Below, piece by piece: positions 8,221 to 16,735 of a DNA stretch of 56,374 nt. The stretch covers positions 1 to 56,374 of the forward strand of contig JBDRZL010000014.1 of assembly GCA_039803925.1 (NCBI GenBank). The letters run 5' to 3'. The notes beneath the pieces are model-generated. The model was not told the DNA's origin. It was given only the letters and a program-made list of their open reading frames with translations, and searched no databases. Position 1 is the stretch's first letter. Each line of letters begins with the position of its first letter. This stretch comes from a candidate division WOR-3 bacterium (GTDB taxonomy: Bacteria > Hydrothermota > Hydrothermia > Hydrothermales > JAJRUZ01). The position numbers and the translations under genes were made by a program.

Positions 8221-9783
8221 TTAAAAGCTAATCCTTTCTGAAACACTTTTTCCCTGTAAGAAAAGTAATAGATAATCCCTTCCACCTGCCTTTGAATCCG
8301 TTCCTGACATATTAAATCCACCAAAGGGATGAACATCAACAAGAGCACCTGTGCATTTTCTGTTAATATATAAATTACCAACAAAAAACTCTTCCTTTGC
8401 CTTTATTATGTTCTTTCTATTTAAAGAGAAAACTGAACCTGTTAATCCATAATCAGAGTTGTTTGCAATCCTTATAGCATCGTCAAAATCCTTTGCTTTT
8501 ATAACAGAAAGAAGAGGACCGAAAATTTCCTCCTGAGCTATCCTTGCATTTTCATCAACATCATAAAATATTGTTGGCTCTATGTAAAAACCTTCCTCTA
8601 AATCTGCTTTTTTACCCCCAGTTAACAATTTACCTTCCTTTTTTCCTATCTCAATGTAACTAAGTATCTTTTTCTCAGAGGACTCATTTATAACAGGTCC
8701 CATAAAGTAATTTTCCTTTGCTGGACCTATCTTTATCTTTTTTGTTTCCTCTTTAAGCATTTCAATAACCTTATCATAAACATCCTGATGAACTATAAGT
8801 CTTGAACAGGCAGAACACTTTTGACCTTGAAAACCAAAGGCTGAAACAATGGTCCATTTTACTGCATCGAGAAGATCTGCTTCACTATCAATAATTATTG
8901 CATCCTTACCTCCCATTTCTGCTATTACCCTCTTTAACCACTTCTGACCCGGCTGAACCTTTGAAGCAAGTTCATAAATATAAGAGCCCACCTCCCTTGA
9001 ACCTGTAAAGGCAATAAACCTGGTTTTAGGATGAGCAACAAGAGGGTCACCCACCTTAGAACCTGAACCAGTAAGGAAATTGAGAACACCTTTCGGGAGA
9101 CCTGCTTCATACATGAGTTCTACAAATTTATAGGCAATTAAAGGTGCATCAGAAGAAGGCTTCAAAATAACACAATTACCTGTAACAATTGCAGCAGTTG
9201 TCATTCCAAGAGTAATAGCAAGGGGAAAATTCCAAGGCGGAATTACTACTCCAACACCAAGGGGAATATAAAAATATTCTGGAATTTCACCCTCAAAAGG
9301 TGTTAAAGGCTGAAATTCTCCGTACCTTACAGCCTCTCTTGCATAGAATTCAAGATAATCTATAGCTTCTGCTGTATCAGCATCTGCTTCAGCATAATTT
9401 TTTCCTACTTCAAGAACCATCGTAGCAGAAAATTCGTGTTTCCTTTTTCTTAAAAGATAAGCAGCCCTCAAAAGAATGCTTGCCCTTTCTTTTGCAGGAA
9501 TTCTTTTCCATTCTTCAAAAGCTTTCCAGGCAACTTCAAGTGCCTTTTCAATGTGTTCCTTTTCAGCAATTGAAAATTCTCCAATTACTTCGTCTTTTTT
9601 AGAAGGATTTATACTTTTAAATGTTTCTTTTGTATAAATTTTCTCTCCTCCGATTATTAATGGATATTTTTTTCCAAATTCTGATTCTATTTTTTTAATT
9701 TCATTTTGAAAAATTTCAATATTTTCCTTTTTAGTAAAATCGGTAAAAGGTTCGTTTTTAAAGGGTTTAACATTAAAATTCAT
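8221..9783 (-). CDS. rocA: L-glutamate gamma-semialdehyde (1-pyrroline-5-carboxylate) dehydrogenase
   Basis: This enzyme oxidises glutamate semialdehyde to glutamate with NAD in proline/ornithine breakdown. The 520-residue protein matches the RocA-type single-domain enzyme (about 515), not the bifunctional PutA. Key residues are visible: PWNFP (Asn185), KPS (Lys208), the FTGSREVG coenzyme loop near 259-266, EMGGKD (Glu289) and FGFQGQKCSACSR (catalytic Cys323). A strong GGAGG site precedes the ATG. The leader begins with a GGTTCAATTCC motif just after the predicted promoter. A class III aminotransferase that could feed it semialdehyde lies far away at 51112; that link is inference. Confidence 0.93.
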   Translation of the reverse strand: MNFNVKPFKNEPFTDFTKKENIEIFQNEIKKIESEFGKKYPLIIGGEKIYTKETFKSINPSKKDEVIGEFSIAEKEHIEKALEVAWKAFEEWKRIPAKERASILLRAAYLLRKRKHEFSATMVLEVGKNYAEADADTAEAIDYLEFYAREAVRYGEFQPLTPFEGEIPEYFYIPLGVGVVIPPWNFPLAITLGMTTAAIVTGNCVILKPSSDAPLIAYKFVELMYEAGLPKGVLNFLTGSGSKVGDPLVAHPKTRFIAFTGSREVGSYIYELASKVQPGQKWLKRVIAEMGGKDAIIIDSEADLLDAVKWTIVSAFGFQGQKCSACSRLIVHQDVYDKVIEMLKEETKKIKIGPAKENYFMGPVINESSEKKILSYIEIGKKEGKLLTGGKKADLEEGFYIEPTIFYDVDENARIAQEEIFGPLLSVIKAKDFDDAIRIANNSDYGLTGSVFSLNRKNIIKAKEEFFVGNLYINRKCTGALVDVHPFGGFNMSGTDSKAGGRDYLLLFLQGKSVSERISF

Positions 9784-9821
9784 TTTATTCCTCCTTTAAG
9801 ATGATTTAAGAAAAGAAAGAA

Positions 9822-9832
9822 GGAATTGAACC
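9822..9832 (-). promoter_or_regulatory. T-arm-like leader motif before the P5C dehydrogenase gene
   Basis: The minus strand reads AAGGTTCAATTCCTT, giving a 4-bp stem (AAGG/CCTT) and a 7-base TTCAATT loop. It starts 10 bases after the predicted -10 box and 38 bases before the ATG. A pyrimidine-rich stretch follows it, then the Shine-Dalgarno sequence. Confidence 0.6.
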
Positions 9833-9842
9833 TTAAAGATAA

Positions 9843-9872
9843 ATTTTATTCAATTAAAACATTAACTTTCAA
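9843..9872 (-). promoter_or_regulatory. Predicted promoter of the P5C dehydrogenase gene
   Basis: On the minus strand TTGAAA (9867-9872), an 18-base spacer and TAAAAT (9843-9848) form a plausible sigma-70 promoter. Transcription would begin about at the leader motif. Confidence 0.5.
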
Positions 9873-9901
9873 GATTTATTATGAATTAATAAAGTTAATC
9901 G

Positions 9902-10234
9902 CTATTTTTTACCTTTCTCTTTACCCTTTTTAGCTGGATACTTCATTTTGTAATAAGAATGTTTAAGCCAGGGTTTTTCCTCCTCTGTTTCTATTACTAC
10001 ATAATCATATATCTCAATATCCTTCGGTTTTTCAATCACTTCTACCCATTTCCCTCCTTGAAAAATTATATAAACATTTCTTTCCGGATGGTAATATATT
10101 TCAAGTGAAGGATAATACCAGTAAACAATTTTTTTTCTTAAACCGTAAGCCTTAGCATGAGGTGGTGGACCATGATGCTCATAAACTGTTACACACGATA
10201 AAGTTATAAATAAAATTAAAAATAAAATTCTCAT
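9902..10234 (-). CDS. Small lipoprotein, hypothetical
   Basis: The 110-residue product has a signal sequence ending in a lipobox (ITLSC, Cys at residue 14), so it is probably lipid-anchored in the periplasm or outer membrane. The mature part has a His/Pro-rich start (HHGPPPHAKAYG), then an aromatic strand-rich core with YYPSLEIYYHPERNVYIIFQGGKW, and a lysine-rich tail. Similar small His-Pro lipoproteins with a YYP...VYY-like core are widespread and uncharacterised. It stands between convergent or same-strand neighbours with no clear operon partner. No function is claimed. Confidence 0.75.
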   Translation of the reverse strand: MRILFLILFITLSCVTVYEHHGPPPHAKAYGLRKKIVYWYYPSLEIYYHPERNVYIIFQGGKWVEVIEKPKDIEIYDYVVIETEEEKPWLKHSYYKMKYPAKKGKEKGKK

Positions 10235-10258
10235 TTAAATATTTTATTCCAAAATTAA

Positions 10259-11545
10259 TTAACTTTCAAGAATTTTAAAAAAACCTCTGATATTTTCACC
10301 GCAATTAAAACACTTTCCATTTATGATCCTGTTTTCAATAATATCAAAAATATACCTTTTTATCAACAAAGTTCCACATTTATGACAATAAGTATTTTCG
10401 TATCTATGACCTGGAACATTACCTATATAAACATAATAAAGACCTTCCTCCTTTGCTATATCCCTTAAAATTTCAAGCCTTTTTACGGATGTTGGCGGTG
10501 CATCAAATTTATAAGCAGGGAAATATCTTGTTAAATGATAAGGAATATCTTCTCCTATTTCGTCTCTTATTCTCCTTGCAATTTCCCTTATATCCTCTTC
10601 CCTGTCATTATAGCCTTCTATAACAAGGGTTATAATTTCAACCCAGAGCCCCTTTTCTTTTGCAATTTTTATATTTCTCCAGATCTTTTCTAAATCAGCA
10701 CCACAGTATCTTTTAACAAATTCTCTGTTACCCTTTATATCAAAGTTAATAGCATCAAGACCTGAATCTATAAGCAAATTTAAAGCTTTTTCTGTCATAT
10801 AACCATTTGAAACAAAAGTATTGTAATAATTTTTCTTTTTTGCAAGCTTAAACAAATCAAGAGAATACTCAAGTAAAAGAGTTGGTTCATTGAAAGAAAT
10901 ACTTGTCCCTTCACATTTAAATTTTTCCATTAAATCAATAAATTTTTCTGGAGAAATAAATTTACCTTTTCCGATATTATATGGAGCCTTACTTATCTCA
11001 TAATTCTGACACCAGGGACATAAAAAATTACAAGACCAGGATGAAGCTGTTAAGGCTTTTGTTCCAGGGTAAAAATGAAAGAAGGGCTTCTTTTCAATTG
11101 GATTTACACATATAGAAGAAATATCACCATAAATAAGTGTATATACTTTACCTTCAACATTCATTCTTGTTTTACAGAAACCAACATCTCCCCTTTTCAA
11201 TTTACATCTCCTTTCACAAACAAGGCATATCGTATAATCACCTCTAAATTCGTATATGCTTTCTTTCACCCTCTTTTCATTAATTATCTTAATTGGACTT
11301 ATATCAATTGTCTCAAAAATTGGATAGAAAGAAACTCTATCACCTTCTTTTATTTCCCTATCTAAAAAAGAATTTTCACCATTTACAAGAATAAGGTGAA
11401 CCTCTCTTTCTTTTATTCCAAAAATTTTTAAAATATCCCTTACCTTTTTCCCTTCTTCTATTTCAATTTCAAACTCTCTTTTTCTTAAATCCAAAGGAAG
11501 ATAATCACTTAACTCTTCATAAAACCTTACCTTTACTTTTATCAT
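10259..11545 (-). CDS. amrS: AmmeMemoRadiSam-type radical SAM enzyme with N-terminal ubiquitin-like domain
   Basis: Residues about 1-85 form a ThiS/MoaD/Mut7-C-ubiquitin-like beta-grasp domain (MIKVKVRFYEEL..., LILVNGENSF, EGDRVSFYPIF). The rest is an AmrS-type radical SAM protein. It begins with a cysteine cluster CLVCERRCKLKRGDVGFC, then the SAM-cluster motif CNFLCPWC. At the C-terminus is a zinc-ribbon pair (CHKCG...CFNCG). AmrS proteins normally accompany AmmeMemo (AmmA and Memo) partners; none is in this window. The domain fusion suggests the beta-grasp part serves as a carrier or recruiting domain, which is inference. The start at 11545 (ATG) lacks a strong ribosome binding site. Confidence 0.88.
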   Translation of the reverse strand: MIKVKVRFYEELSDYLPLDLRKREFEIEIEEGKKVRDILKIFGIKEREVHLILVNGENSFLDREIKEGDRVSFYPIFETIDISPIKIINEKRVKESIYEFRGDYTICLVCERRCKLKRGDVGFCKTRMNVEGKVYTLIYGDISSICVNPIEKKPFFHFYPGTKALTASSWSCNFLCPWCQNYEISKAPYNIGKGKFISPEKFIDLMEKFKCEGTSISFNEPTLLLEYSLDLFKLAKKKNYYNTFVSNGYMTEKALNLLIDSGLDAINFDIKGNREFVKRYCGADLEKIWRNIKIAKEKGLWVEIITLVIEGYNDREEDIREIARRIRDEIGEDIPYHLTRYFPAYKFDAPPTSVKRLEILRDIAKEEGLYYVYIGNVPGHRYENTYCHKCGTLLIKRYIFDIIENRIINGKCFNCGENIRGFFKILES

Positions 11546-11561
11546 TAAAATATATTAAAAT
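11532..11561 (+). promoter_or_regulatory. Predicted promoter of the thiolase operon
   Basis: TTTACT (11532-11537) and TAAAAT (11556-11561) are separated by 18 bases. It sits over the start of the divergent radical SAM gene. Confidence 0.4.
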
Positions 11562-11573
11562 AAAGTTTTATCA

Positions 11574-11584
11574 GGTTCAAACCC
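11574..11584 (+). promoter_or_regulatory. T-arm-like leader motif before the thiolase gene
   Basis: The plus strand reads GGTTCAAACCC, 12 bases after the predicted -10 box and 22 bases before the thiolase ATG. The stem is only two or three pairs here. Confidence 0.5.
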
Positions 11585-11606
11585 ATGAAAATTCCATAAA
11601 TTTAAA

Positions 11607-12785
11607 ATGAAAGAAATCTTTATTGTTTCAGCTGTTAGAACACCAGTAGGAAAAATACTCGGTAATTTATCTTCTTTTTCTGCAACAGACCTTGGGGGTA
11701 TGGTAATTAAAGAAGCAGTTAAAAGGGCAAATATTCCAAAGGAAAAAATTGATGAAGTTATAATGGGCTGTGTATTACCAGCAGGGCTCGGACAAGCACC
11801 CGCAAGAATAGCAGCAATAAAAGCTGGTTTAAACCCAGAAATTCCCTCCTTTACCATCAATAAAGTATGTGGTTCAGGTCTCAAAGCTATTATGCTTGGA
11901 GTTCAAGCAATAAAAGCAGGTGATATAGAAATTGCTGTATGTGGCGGGATGGAATCAATGACAAATGCACCTCATCTTACTTATTTGAGGGCAGGAATAA
12001 AATATGGAGAAGCTAAATTAATTGATCATATGGTTTATGATGGATTATGGTGTTCTTTTAATGACAAGCATATGGGTAATCTTGCTGAATATACTGCAAA
12101 AAAGGCAGGAATAAAAAGAGAAGAACAGGATAAATTTGCCTATGAAAGCCACATGAAAGCTGTAAAAGCTCATAAGGAAGGCAAATTTAAAGAAGAAATT
12201 TTACCAATAAGTATTAAAACAAAGGAAGGTGAAAAGATAATAGATAGGGATGAATCTGTAAGAGAGGATACTTCCCTTGAAAAACTTGCTGCTTTAAAGC
12301 CTGTTTTTGAAAAGGATGGAACAGTCACAGCTGGTAATGCACCTGGTCTAAATGATGGTGCTGCCTGTGTTATAGTAGCTTCAGAAAAAATGGTAAAGGA
12401 ATTAAATTTAAAACCTCTTGCAAGGGTAATTAGCTATTCTTCAAATTTTGTTGAACCAAAAGATTTATTTTTTGCTCCAATAGGAGCTATTAAAAAATTA
12501 ACTGAAAAATCTGGATTAAAAAATCCCAATGACTTTGATTTGATGGAGATTAATGAGGCTTTTGCAGCTCAAATTCTTGCTGATATAAAAGCCCTTGATC
12601 TTGATATAAATAAAATAAATGTTCATGGAGGAGCCATTGCAATAGGACATCCAATAGGAGCTTCGGGAGCAAGAATTCTTGTGACTCTCATTTATGCTCT
12701 CAAACATTATAATAAAAAGAAGGGATTTGCCGCTTTATGTCTCGGAGGCGGTGGTGCTGTTGGGTTATCAATTGAAATAGTTTAA
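11607..12785 (+). CDS. Thiolase (acetyl-CoA C-acetyltransferase family)
   Basis: This enzyme condenses or cleaves acyl-CoA with CoA. The 392-residue protein has the full catalytic set: Cys88 in NKVCGSGLKAI, His348 in GHPIGASGAR, and Cys378 in CLGGGGAVG. That length and the 'GGMESMTNAPHL' segment near residue 114-125 fit the biosynthetic/degradative acetoacetyl-CoA thiolase group. No acyl-CoA dehydrogenase or hydratase lies nearby, so the pathway (fatty acid, amino acid or ketone) cannot be set. The surA-type gene follows two bases later on the same strand. Confidence 0.93.
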   Translation: MKEIFIVSAVRTPVGKILGNLSSFSATDLGGMVIKEAVKRANIPKEKIDEVIMGCVLPAGLGQAPARIAAIKAGLNPEIPSFTINKVCGSGLKAIMLGVQAIKAGDIEIAVCGGMESMTNAPHLTYLRAGIKYGEAKLIDHMVYDGLWCSFNDKHMGNLAEYTAKKAGIKREEQDKFAYESHMKAVKAHKEGKFKEEILPISIKTKEGEKIIDRDESVREDTSLEKLAALKPVFEKDGTVTAGNAPGLNDGAACVIVASEKMVKELNLKPLARVISYSSNFVEPKDLFFAPIGAIKKLTEKSGLKNPNDFDLMEINEAFAAQILADIKALDLDINKINVHGGAIAIGHPIGASGARILVTLIYALKHYNKKKGFAALCLGGGGAVGLSIEIV

Positions 12786-12787
12786 GA

Positions 12788-14038
12788 ATGATAAAAATTT
12801 TAATATTATTTTTTTCTCAGATTCCAGTTTATAGTGACCGAATAATAGCAATTGTTGATAAAAAGCCAATTCTTGAAAGTGAACTTAAAGAGATGGTTGA
12901 TTTTTTCAAAATTTTAAAACCTGAAATTGAAAAGGAGGAAGAAGAAAATTTAAGAAAAAAAATTTTAGAACAGTTAATAGAAAATGAATTAATTCTTTAT
13001 GAAGCCAAAAAGGATACTACAATAAAGGTTACCCAGGAAGAAGTTGAAAGTTTTATAGAAAATGAAATCAAAAGAATAAAAGAGGAGTTGGGAGACTCTA
13101 TTTTTAAAGAGGAACTGAAAAAAGAGGGATTAAATGAAGAAAAGTTAAGGGTAAAATACAGAGAACAGGTTGAAAGAAATCTTTATATTCAGAAATATAT
13201 ATCAAAATATATAGCACCAAAAATCAATATAACTCCTACTGAACTTGAAAATTTTTATAAAAAATACATAGACTCAATTCCTGAACTTCCTGAAGGATTT
13301 GAACTTTCCCATATATTTATTGCGATAAGACCTTCTGAAAAAATTATTGAGAATGCCAGAAAAAGAGCAGATGAAGTTTTTAAGGAACTTAAATCCGGAA
13401 GTGATTTTGGCTATATTGCTTTAAAATACTCTGATGATAAAGCAACTGCTGTAAATGGAGGAGATATAGGTTTTATTCAAAGGGGAACTTTTCCACCTGA
13501 AATAGAAGAAAAAATATTTTCCTATAAAAAGGGAGAAATAATAGAACCAATTCAGGGTGACCTTGGATTTTTCATCTTTCAGGTTGTTGATAAAAAAGAA
13601 GATAAAATCAGGTTAAGACAGATTGTTATTGCTACCCTGCCATCTAAGGAAGATACATTAAGAGCAAAAGAAAAAGCAAAAGAGGCATTTTTATTTGCAA
13701 AAGAAAAGGGATTTGAGGAGGCAGTAAAAAAATATTCAGAAGACCCTTTAACAAAAGATAGAAAGGGTTACCTTGGATTTGTTCCCATAGATAGATTAAG
13801 GGAAGAGGTAAGAAGCTCCCTTTTAAAGGCTGAAAATGGTGAAATTTTAGGACCCTTTTATCTTGATTTTGGTTATCATATTTTTAAAAGAATTTCCTAT
13901 AACAAAGGAGGAAAACCTTCCTTTGATGAAGTAAAATTCATGATGCAGAATCTTTTATTTCAAAAGAAAGTTCAGGAATTACTGAAAAAGAAGGCATCTG
14001 AAATAAAAAATAAGGTTTATGTTGAAATATTTTATTAA
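12788..14038 (+). CDS. surA: SurA-type periplasmic chaperone / peptidyl-prolyl isomerase
   Basis: It has a short N-terminal hydrophobic signal (MIKILILFFSQIPVYS) followed by DRIIAIVDKKPILESEL, the usual SurA N-domain start. Two parvulin domains follow: the first about residues 172-265 (ELSHIFIAIRP...GGDIGFIQRG...PIQGDLGFFIFQV) and the second about 280-370 (LRQIVIATLPS...KGYLGFVP...GPFYLDFGYHIFK). The 416 residues match SurA (about 430). In the periplasm it would escort outer-membrane proteins, in line with the many barrel-like proteins encoded here. It begins two bases after the thiolase stop. Confidence 0.88.
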   Translation: MIKILILFFSQIPVYSDRIIAIVDKKPILESELKEMVDFFKILKPEIEKEEEENLRKKILEQLIENELILYEAKKDTTIKVTQEEVESFIENEIKRIKEELGDSIFKEELKKEGLNEEKLRVKYREQVERNLYIQKYISKYIAPKINITPTELENFYKKYIDSIPELPEGFELSHIFIAIRPSEKIIENARKRADEVFKELKSGSDFGYIALKYSDDKATAVNGGDIGFIQRGTFPPEIEEKIFSYKKGEIIEPIQGDLGFFIFQVVDKKEDKIRLRQIVIATLPSKEDTLRAKEKAKEAFLFAKEKGFEEAVKKYSEDPLTKDRKGYLGFVPIDRLREEVRSSLLKAENGEILGPFYLDFGYHIFKRISYNKGGKPSFDEVKFMMQNLLFQKKVQELLKKKASEIKNKVYVEIFY

Positions 14039-14049
14039 TAATTTTAAAT

Positions 14050-14316
14050 TTGCGAATAGATAAGTTAATACAGATTTTAAAATTTATAAAGAGCAGAAAT
14101 TATGCAAATTTAGCTTGTAGAAAGGGTTATGTTTATGCTAATGGAAAAATTGTAAAGGCTTCTTATAGAGTAAAAAAAGGGGATAAAATCAAAATAGATT
14201 TAGTTGATAGATGCATTGAATTTGAAGTGCTTGATTTACCACAGAAAAATTTTAAAAAAGAGGAACTTGAAAATTTCATAAGAATCATAAATTACACTTA
14301 TAAAAAGAATGCATAA
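14050..14316 (+). CDS. S4-domain RNA-binding protein (Hsp15/RqcP-like)
   Basis: This 88-residue protein is almost all S4 domain: MRIDKLIQILKFIKSRNYANLACRKGYVYANGKIVK, with the following KKGDKIKIDL. That is the layout of Hsp15/RqcP proteins, which bind 50S-peptidyl-tRNA complexes during ribosome rescue. The start is TTG at 14050. Its last codons overlap the start of pdxA by eight bases, so the two are coupled. A role on stalled ribosomes is inferred from the family. Confidence 0.8.
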   Translation: MRIDKLIQILKFIKSRNYANLACRKGYVYANGKIVKASYRVKKGDKIKIDLVDRCIEFEVLDLPQKNFKKEELENFIRIINYTYKKNA

Positions 14317-15217
14317 AATTTTTATTGCACCAGGTGACCCTTTTGGTGTTGGACCTGAAATTTTAATAAAATCTTTATCAAAAATTAAATTAACTTCTTT
14401 TGAGATTATAATAGGATCAGATCCTGATTTTTTTATTAAAAAAACAAAGGAGTTTAAAATTAATTTAGATAATAAAAATATTTCTTTTGATGGAATCTAT
14501 AAAATTAAAAAAGGGGAAAAAAATTATCCCACATTAAAAGGTGCAAAATTCAGTATAGAATCCTTAAACTGGGCAATAGAAAAAGTTAAAAAAGAAAAAG
14601 GTGTGCTTTTAACAGGTCCTGTTTCAAAGGAAATGATAAGAAAATTAATTCCAAATTTTCTTGGACAGACAGAGTACATATGTGAAAAAATAAATAAAGA
14701 TCCTTCTGAAGTAATAATGAGTTTTTATTTTAAAGATAAATTTCTGGGACTTTTTACACAGCATATACCTTTAAAGGAAGTATTTAAGTTTATTGACCCT
14801 GCCTTTTATTTAAAAAGATTAAGAGTTTTTAAAAGGGAAATTAAAAAAATTATCAGAAAAAATCCTAAGATAGCACTTTTATCACTGAACCCCCATGGTG
14901 AAGAATTTGGAGAGGAAGAAAAATTTTTAAAAAATTATATAAAATTCAAAAAAAATTTAAAAGGTTTTTTTCCTTCAGATTCTTTTTTTGGATACTCCCT
15001 TTATAAAGATTTTGATGCTATATTTGCTTTTTACCATGACCAAGGGACAATTCCTTCAAAAATTTTAGGACCTTCAGTGCACCTCTCTCTTGGATTACCC
15101 TTTTTAAGAATTTCTCCTGACCACGGACCCGCCTATAATATGAAAGGAAAAGCAAATTATAAATCCATTCTAAATTGTTTTAAATTTATTAAAAAATATT
15201 TTACTCTCTTTGAATAA
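14309..15217 (+). CDS. pdxA: 4-hydroxythreonine-4-phosphate dehydrogenase
   Basis: PdxA catalyses an NAD-dependent oxidation in pyridoxal phosphate synthesis by the DXP-dependent route. Signature segments are present: IAPGDPFGVGPEI at residues 5-17, LTGPVSKEMI near 107, FLGQTEYI near 118, TQHIPLKEV near 150, and the metal-site region FYHDQGTIPSK near 245 with the ISPDHGPAYNMKGKA near 271. At 302 residues it is slightly shorter than E. coli PdxA (329). No other pdx gene is near. It overlaps the S4 gene and closes this plus-strand operon. Confidence 0.93.
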   Translation: MHKIFIAPGDPFGVGPEILIKSLSKIKLTSFEIIIGSDPDFFIKKTKEFKINLDNKNISFDGIYKIKKGEKNYPTLKGAKFSIESLNWAIEKVKKEKGVLLTGPVSKEMIRKLIPNFLGQTEYICEKINKDPSEVIMSFYFKDKFLGLFTQHIPLKEVFKFIDPAFYLKRLRVFKREIKKIIRKNPKIALLSLNPHGEEFGEEEKFLKNYIKFKKNLKGFFPSDSFFGYSLYKDFDAIFAFYHDQGTIPSKILGPSVHLSLGLPFLRISPDHGPAYNMKGKANYKSILNCFKFIKKYFTLFE

Positions 15218-15279
15218 CTTTTTAAAGTAACCTATCTTTCTTTACCAGCCGCTTTTAAGTCAAAATCTAATAGAAATTT

Positions 15280-15813
15280 TTATTTAGTTCTCTTATATTT
15301 TCCCATCAACTCTCCGTATCCGATTATATGCCCCTCCATTGCTTTTAGAACTTCTTTTTTTGTAGCACCTGGTTTTAAGTCAAGGGTAGTGTCAAGGGCG
15401 TATAATTTAAAAAAATATCTGTGAGTTCCATAAGGCGGGCAAGGTCCCCCATAACCAAGTTTATTCCAGCTATTTTTACCATGTACTGCTCCATTTTCAA
15501 GTTTTTCAAGAGGTTGAATACCTGGGGATAATTTCTTAACATCCTTAGGTATATTAAAAAGTATCCAGTGATCCCATGTTCCCATTGGTGCATCAGGATC
15601 ATCACATATAAGAACAAAGCTTTTTGTTTCTTCAGGAATTTTTTCCCATTCAAGAGGTGGTGAAATATTTTCACCATCACAAGTATATTTGACTGGAATC
15701 ATTTCACCATAACCAAATTCTGAACTTTTTATAATTATTTCAGGATAAACTTGTTTAGAAGTTTTTTTTGATAAACCCCCAAAAATAAATATAGGAATAA
15801 AAAAATGCATCAT
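15280..15813 (-). CDS. YbhB/YbcL-type (PEBP family) protein, probably exported
   Basis: The 177-residue protein has a short hydrophobic N-terminus (MMHFFIPIFIFGGLS). A complete PEBP fold follows: YTCDGENISPPLEW at about residues 43-56, DDPDAPMGTWDHWILFNIP near 71-89, and a GYGGPCPPYGTHRYFFKLYALD segment near 120-141. These form the family's ligand pocket. Bacterial members have no well-defined role; phospholipid or small-molecule binding is usual for the family. A ribosome binding site (AAAGGAGG) precedes the ATG. It follows era on the same strand with a 22-base gap. Confidence 0.9.
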   Translation of the reverse strand: MMHFFIPIFIFGGLSKKTSKQVYPEIIIKSSEFGYGEMIPVKYTCDGENISPPLEWEKIPEETKSFVLICDDPDAPMGTWDHWILFNIPKDVKKLSPGIQPLEKLENGAVHGKNSWNKLGYGGPCPPYGTHRYFFKLYALDTTLDLKPGATKKEVLKAMEGHIIGYGELMGKYKRTK

Positions 15814-15835
15814 TTAAAACCTCCTTTAAAAAATT

Positions 15836-16735
15836 TTAACTTATATACCCTATTTTTTTCAAAAAATTAAGGTCACTCCTCCAACCTTCTTTTACCTTTA
15901 CCCATATATCTAAATAAACACTTTTAAGAAGTTTTTTCTCTATATCCTTTCTCGCCAAGGTTCCTACCTTCTTGATTTTCTCTCCACCTTTTCCTATTAT
16001 AATTCCCTTTTGAGATTCCTTTTCCACATAGATTATAGCCTTTATGTAAACCCTCTTTTCTTCTTCCCTCCACTCCTCAATTTCAACAGCAGAAGAATAG
16101 GGAATTTCTTCACCGTAAAGATTAAAAATCTTTTCCCTTATTAATTCTGCAACAAAGAATCTTTCAGGTTTATCGGAAATTTCCTCATCTTCATAAAACT
16201 TTTCTCCATAGGGTAATAAATCAACAATTGCCCTTTCTACAATATCTATTCCATCTCCTTGTGATGCTGAGATAGGAATTATTTCTTTAAAAATATTCTC
16301 TTTACTATATATATCAATAACAGGTAATAACTCATTTTTGTTTATTGTGTCAATTTTATTAATAATAAGTATAGAAGGTTTCCCTGAACTTTTAATCATA
16401 TCAATTAGCTTCCTTTCAATACTCCCTATTTCAGGAACAGGCTCAACCATTAAAAGAATAACATCTGCATCCTCTATAACCTTTTTTACCTCTTCAACCA
16501 TTGTCTTATGTAATTCATACTTAATTTTATCAAGCATACCCGGAGTATCATAGAAACATATTTGATATTTTGGAGTTGTTTTTATTCCCAGTATATTTAC
16601 CCTTGTTGTCTGGGGTTTTGGAGTGATTATAGAAACGAATTCTCCTATCAAAGCATTTAATAGGGTAGATTTACCTACATTTGGTCTTCCAACTATTGAA
16701 ACAAATCCAGATTTAAAATCTTTTCTGGATTCCAA
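15836..16735 (-). CDS. era: GTPase Era, 16S rRNA maturation factor
   Basis: Era binds the 3' end of 16S rRNA and helps 30S assembly. G1 is GRPNVGKST (residues 16-24), the switch region PKPQTTR follows near 36-42, G3 is DTPGM near 61, and G4 is NKID near 126. A C-terminal KH domain carries GIIIGKGGEKIKKVG near 247-261. The 299 residues are standard. The start is TTG at 16735, supported by AAAAGGAGG seven bases upstream. Its first 23 bases overlap the end of the upstream barrel-like gene, so the two are probably cotranscribed. Confidence 0.96.
   Translation of the reverse strand: MESRKDFKSGFVSIVGRPNVGKSTLLNALIGEFVSIITPKPQTTRVNILGIKTTPKYQICFYDTPGMLDKIKYELHKTMVEEVKKVIEDADVILLMVEPVPEIGSIERKLIDMIKSSGKPSILIINKIDTINKNELLPVIDIYSKENIFKEIIPISASQGDGIDIVERAIVDLLPYGEKFYEDEEISDKPERFFVAELIREKIFNLYGEEIPYSSAVEIEEWREEEKRVYIKAIIYVEKESQKGIIIGKGGEKIKKVGTLARKDIEKKLLKSVYLDIWVKVKEGWRSDLNFLKKIGYIS

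Noticed and set aside
15375-15680. 101-residue ORF overlapping the PEBP gene in another frame
   Set aside because: Shadow of the PEBP-like gene, which has clear family motifs in its own frame.
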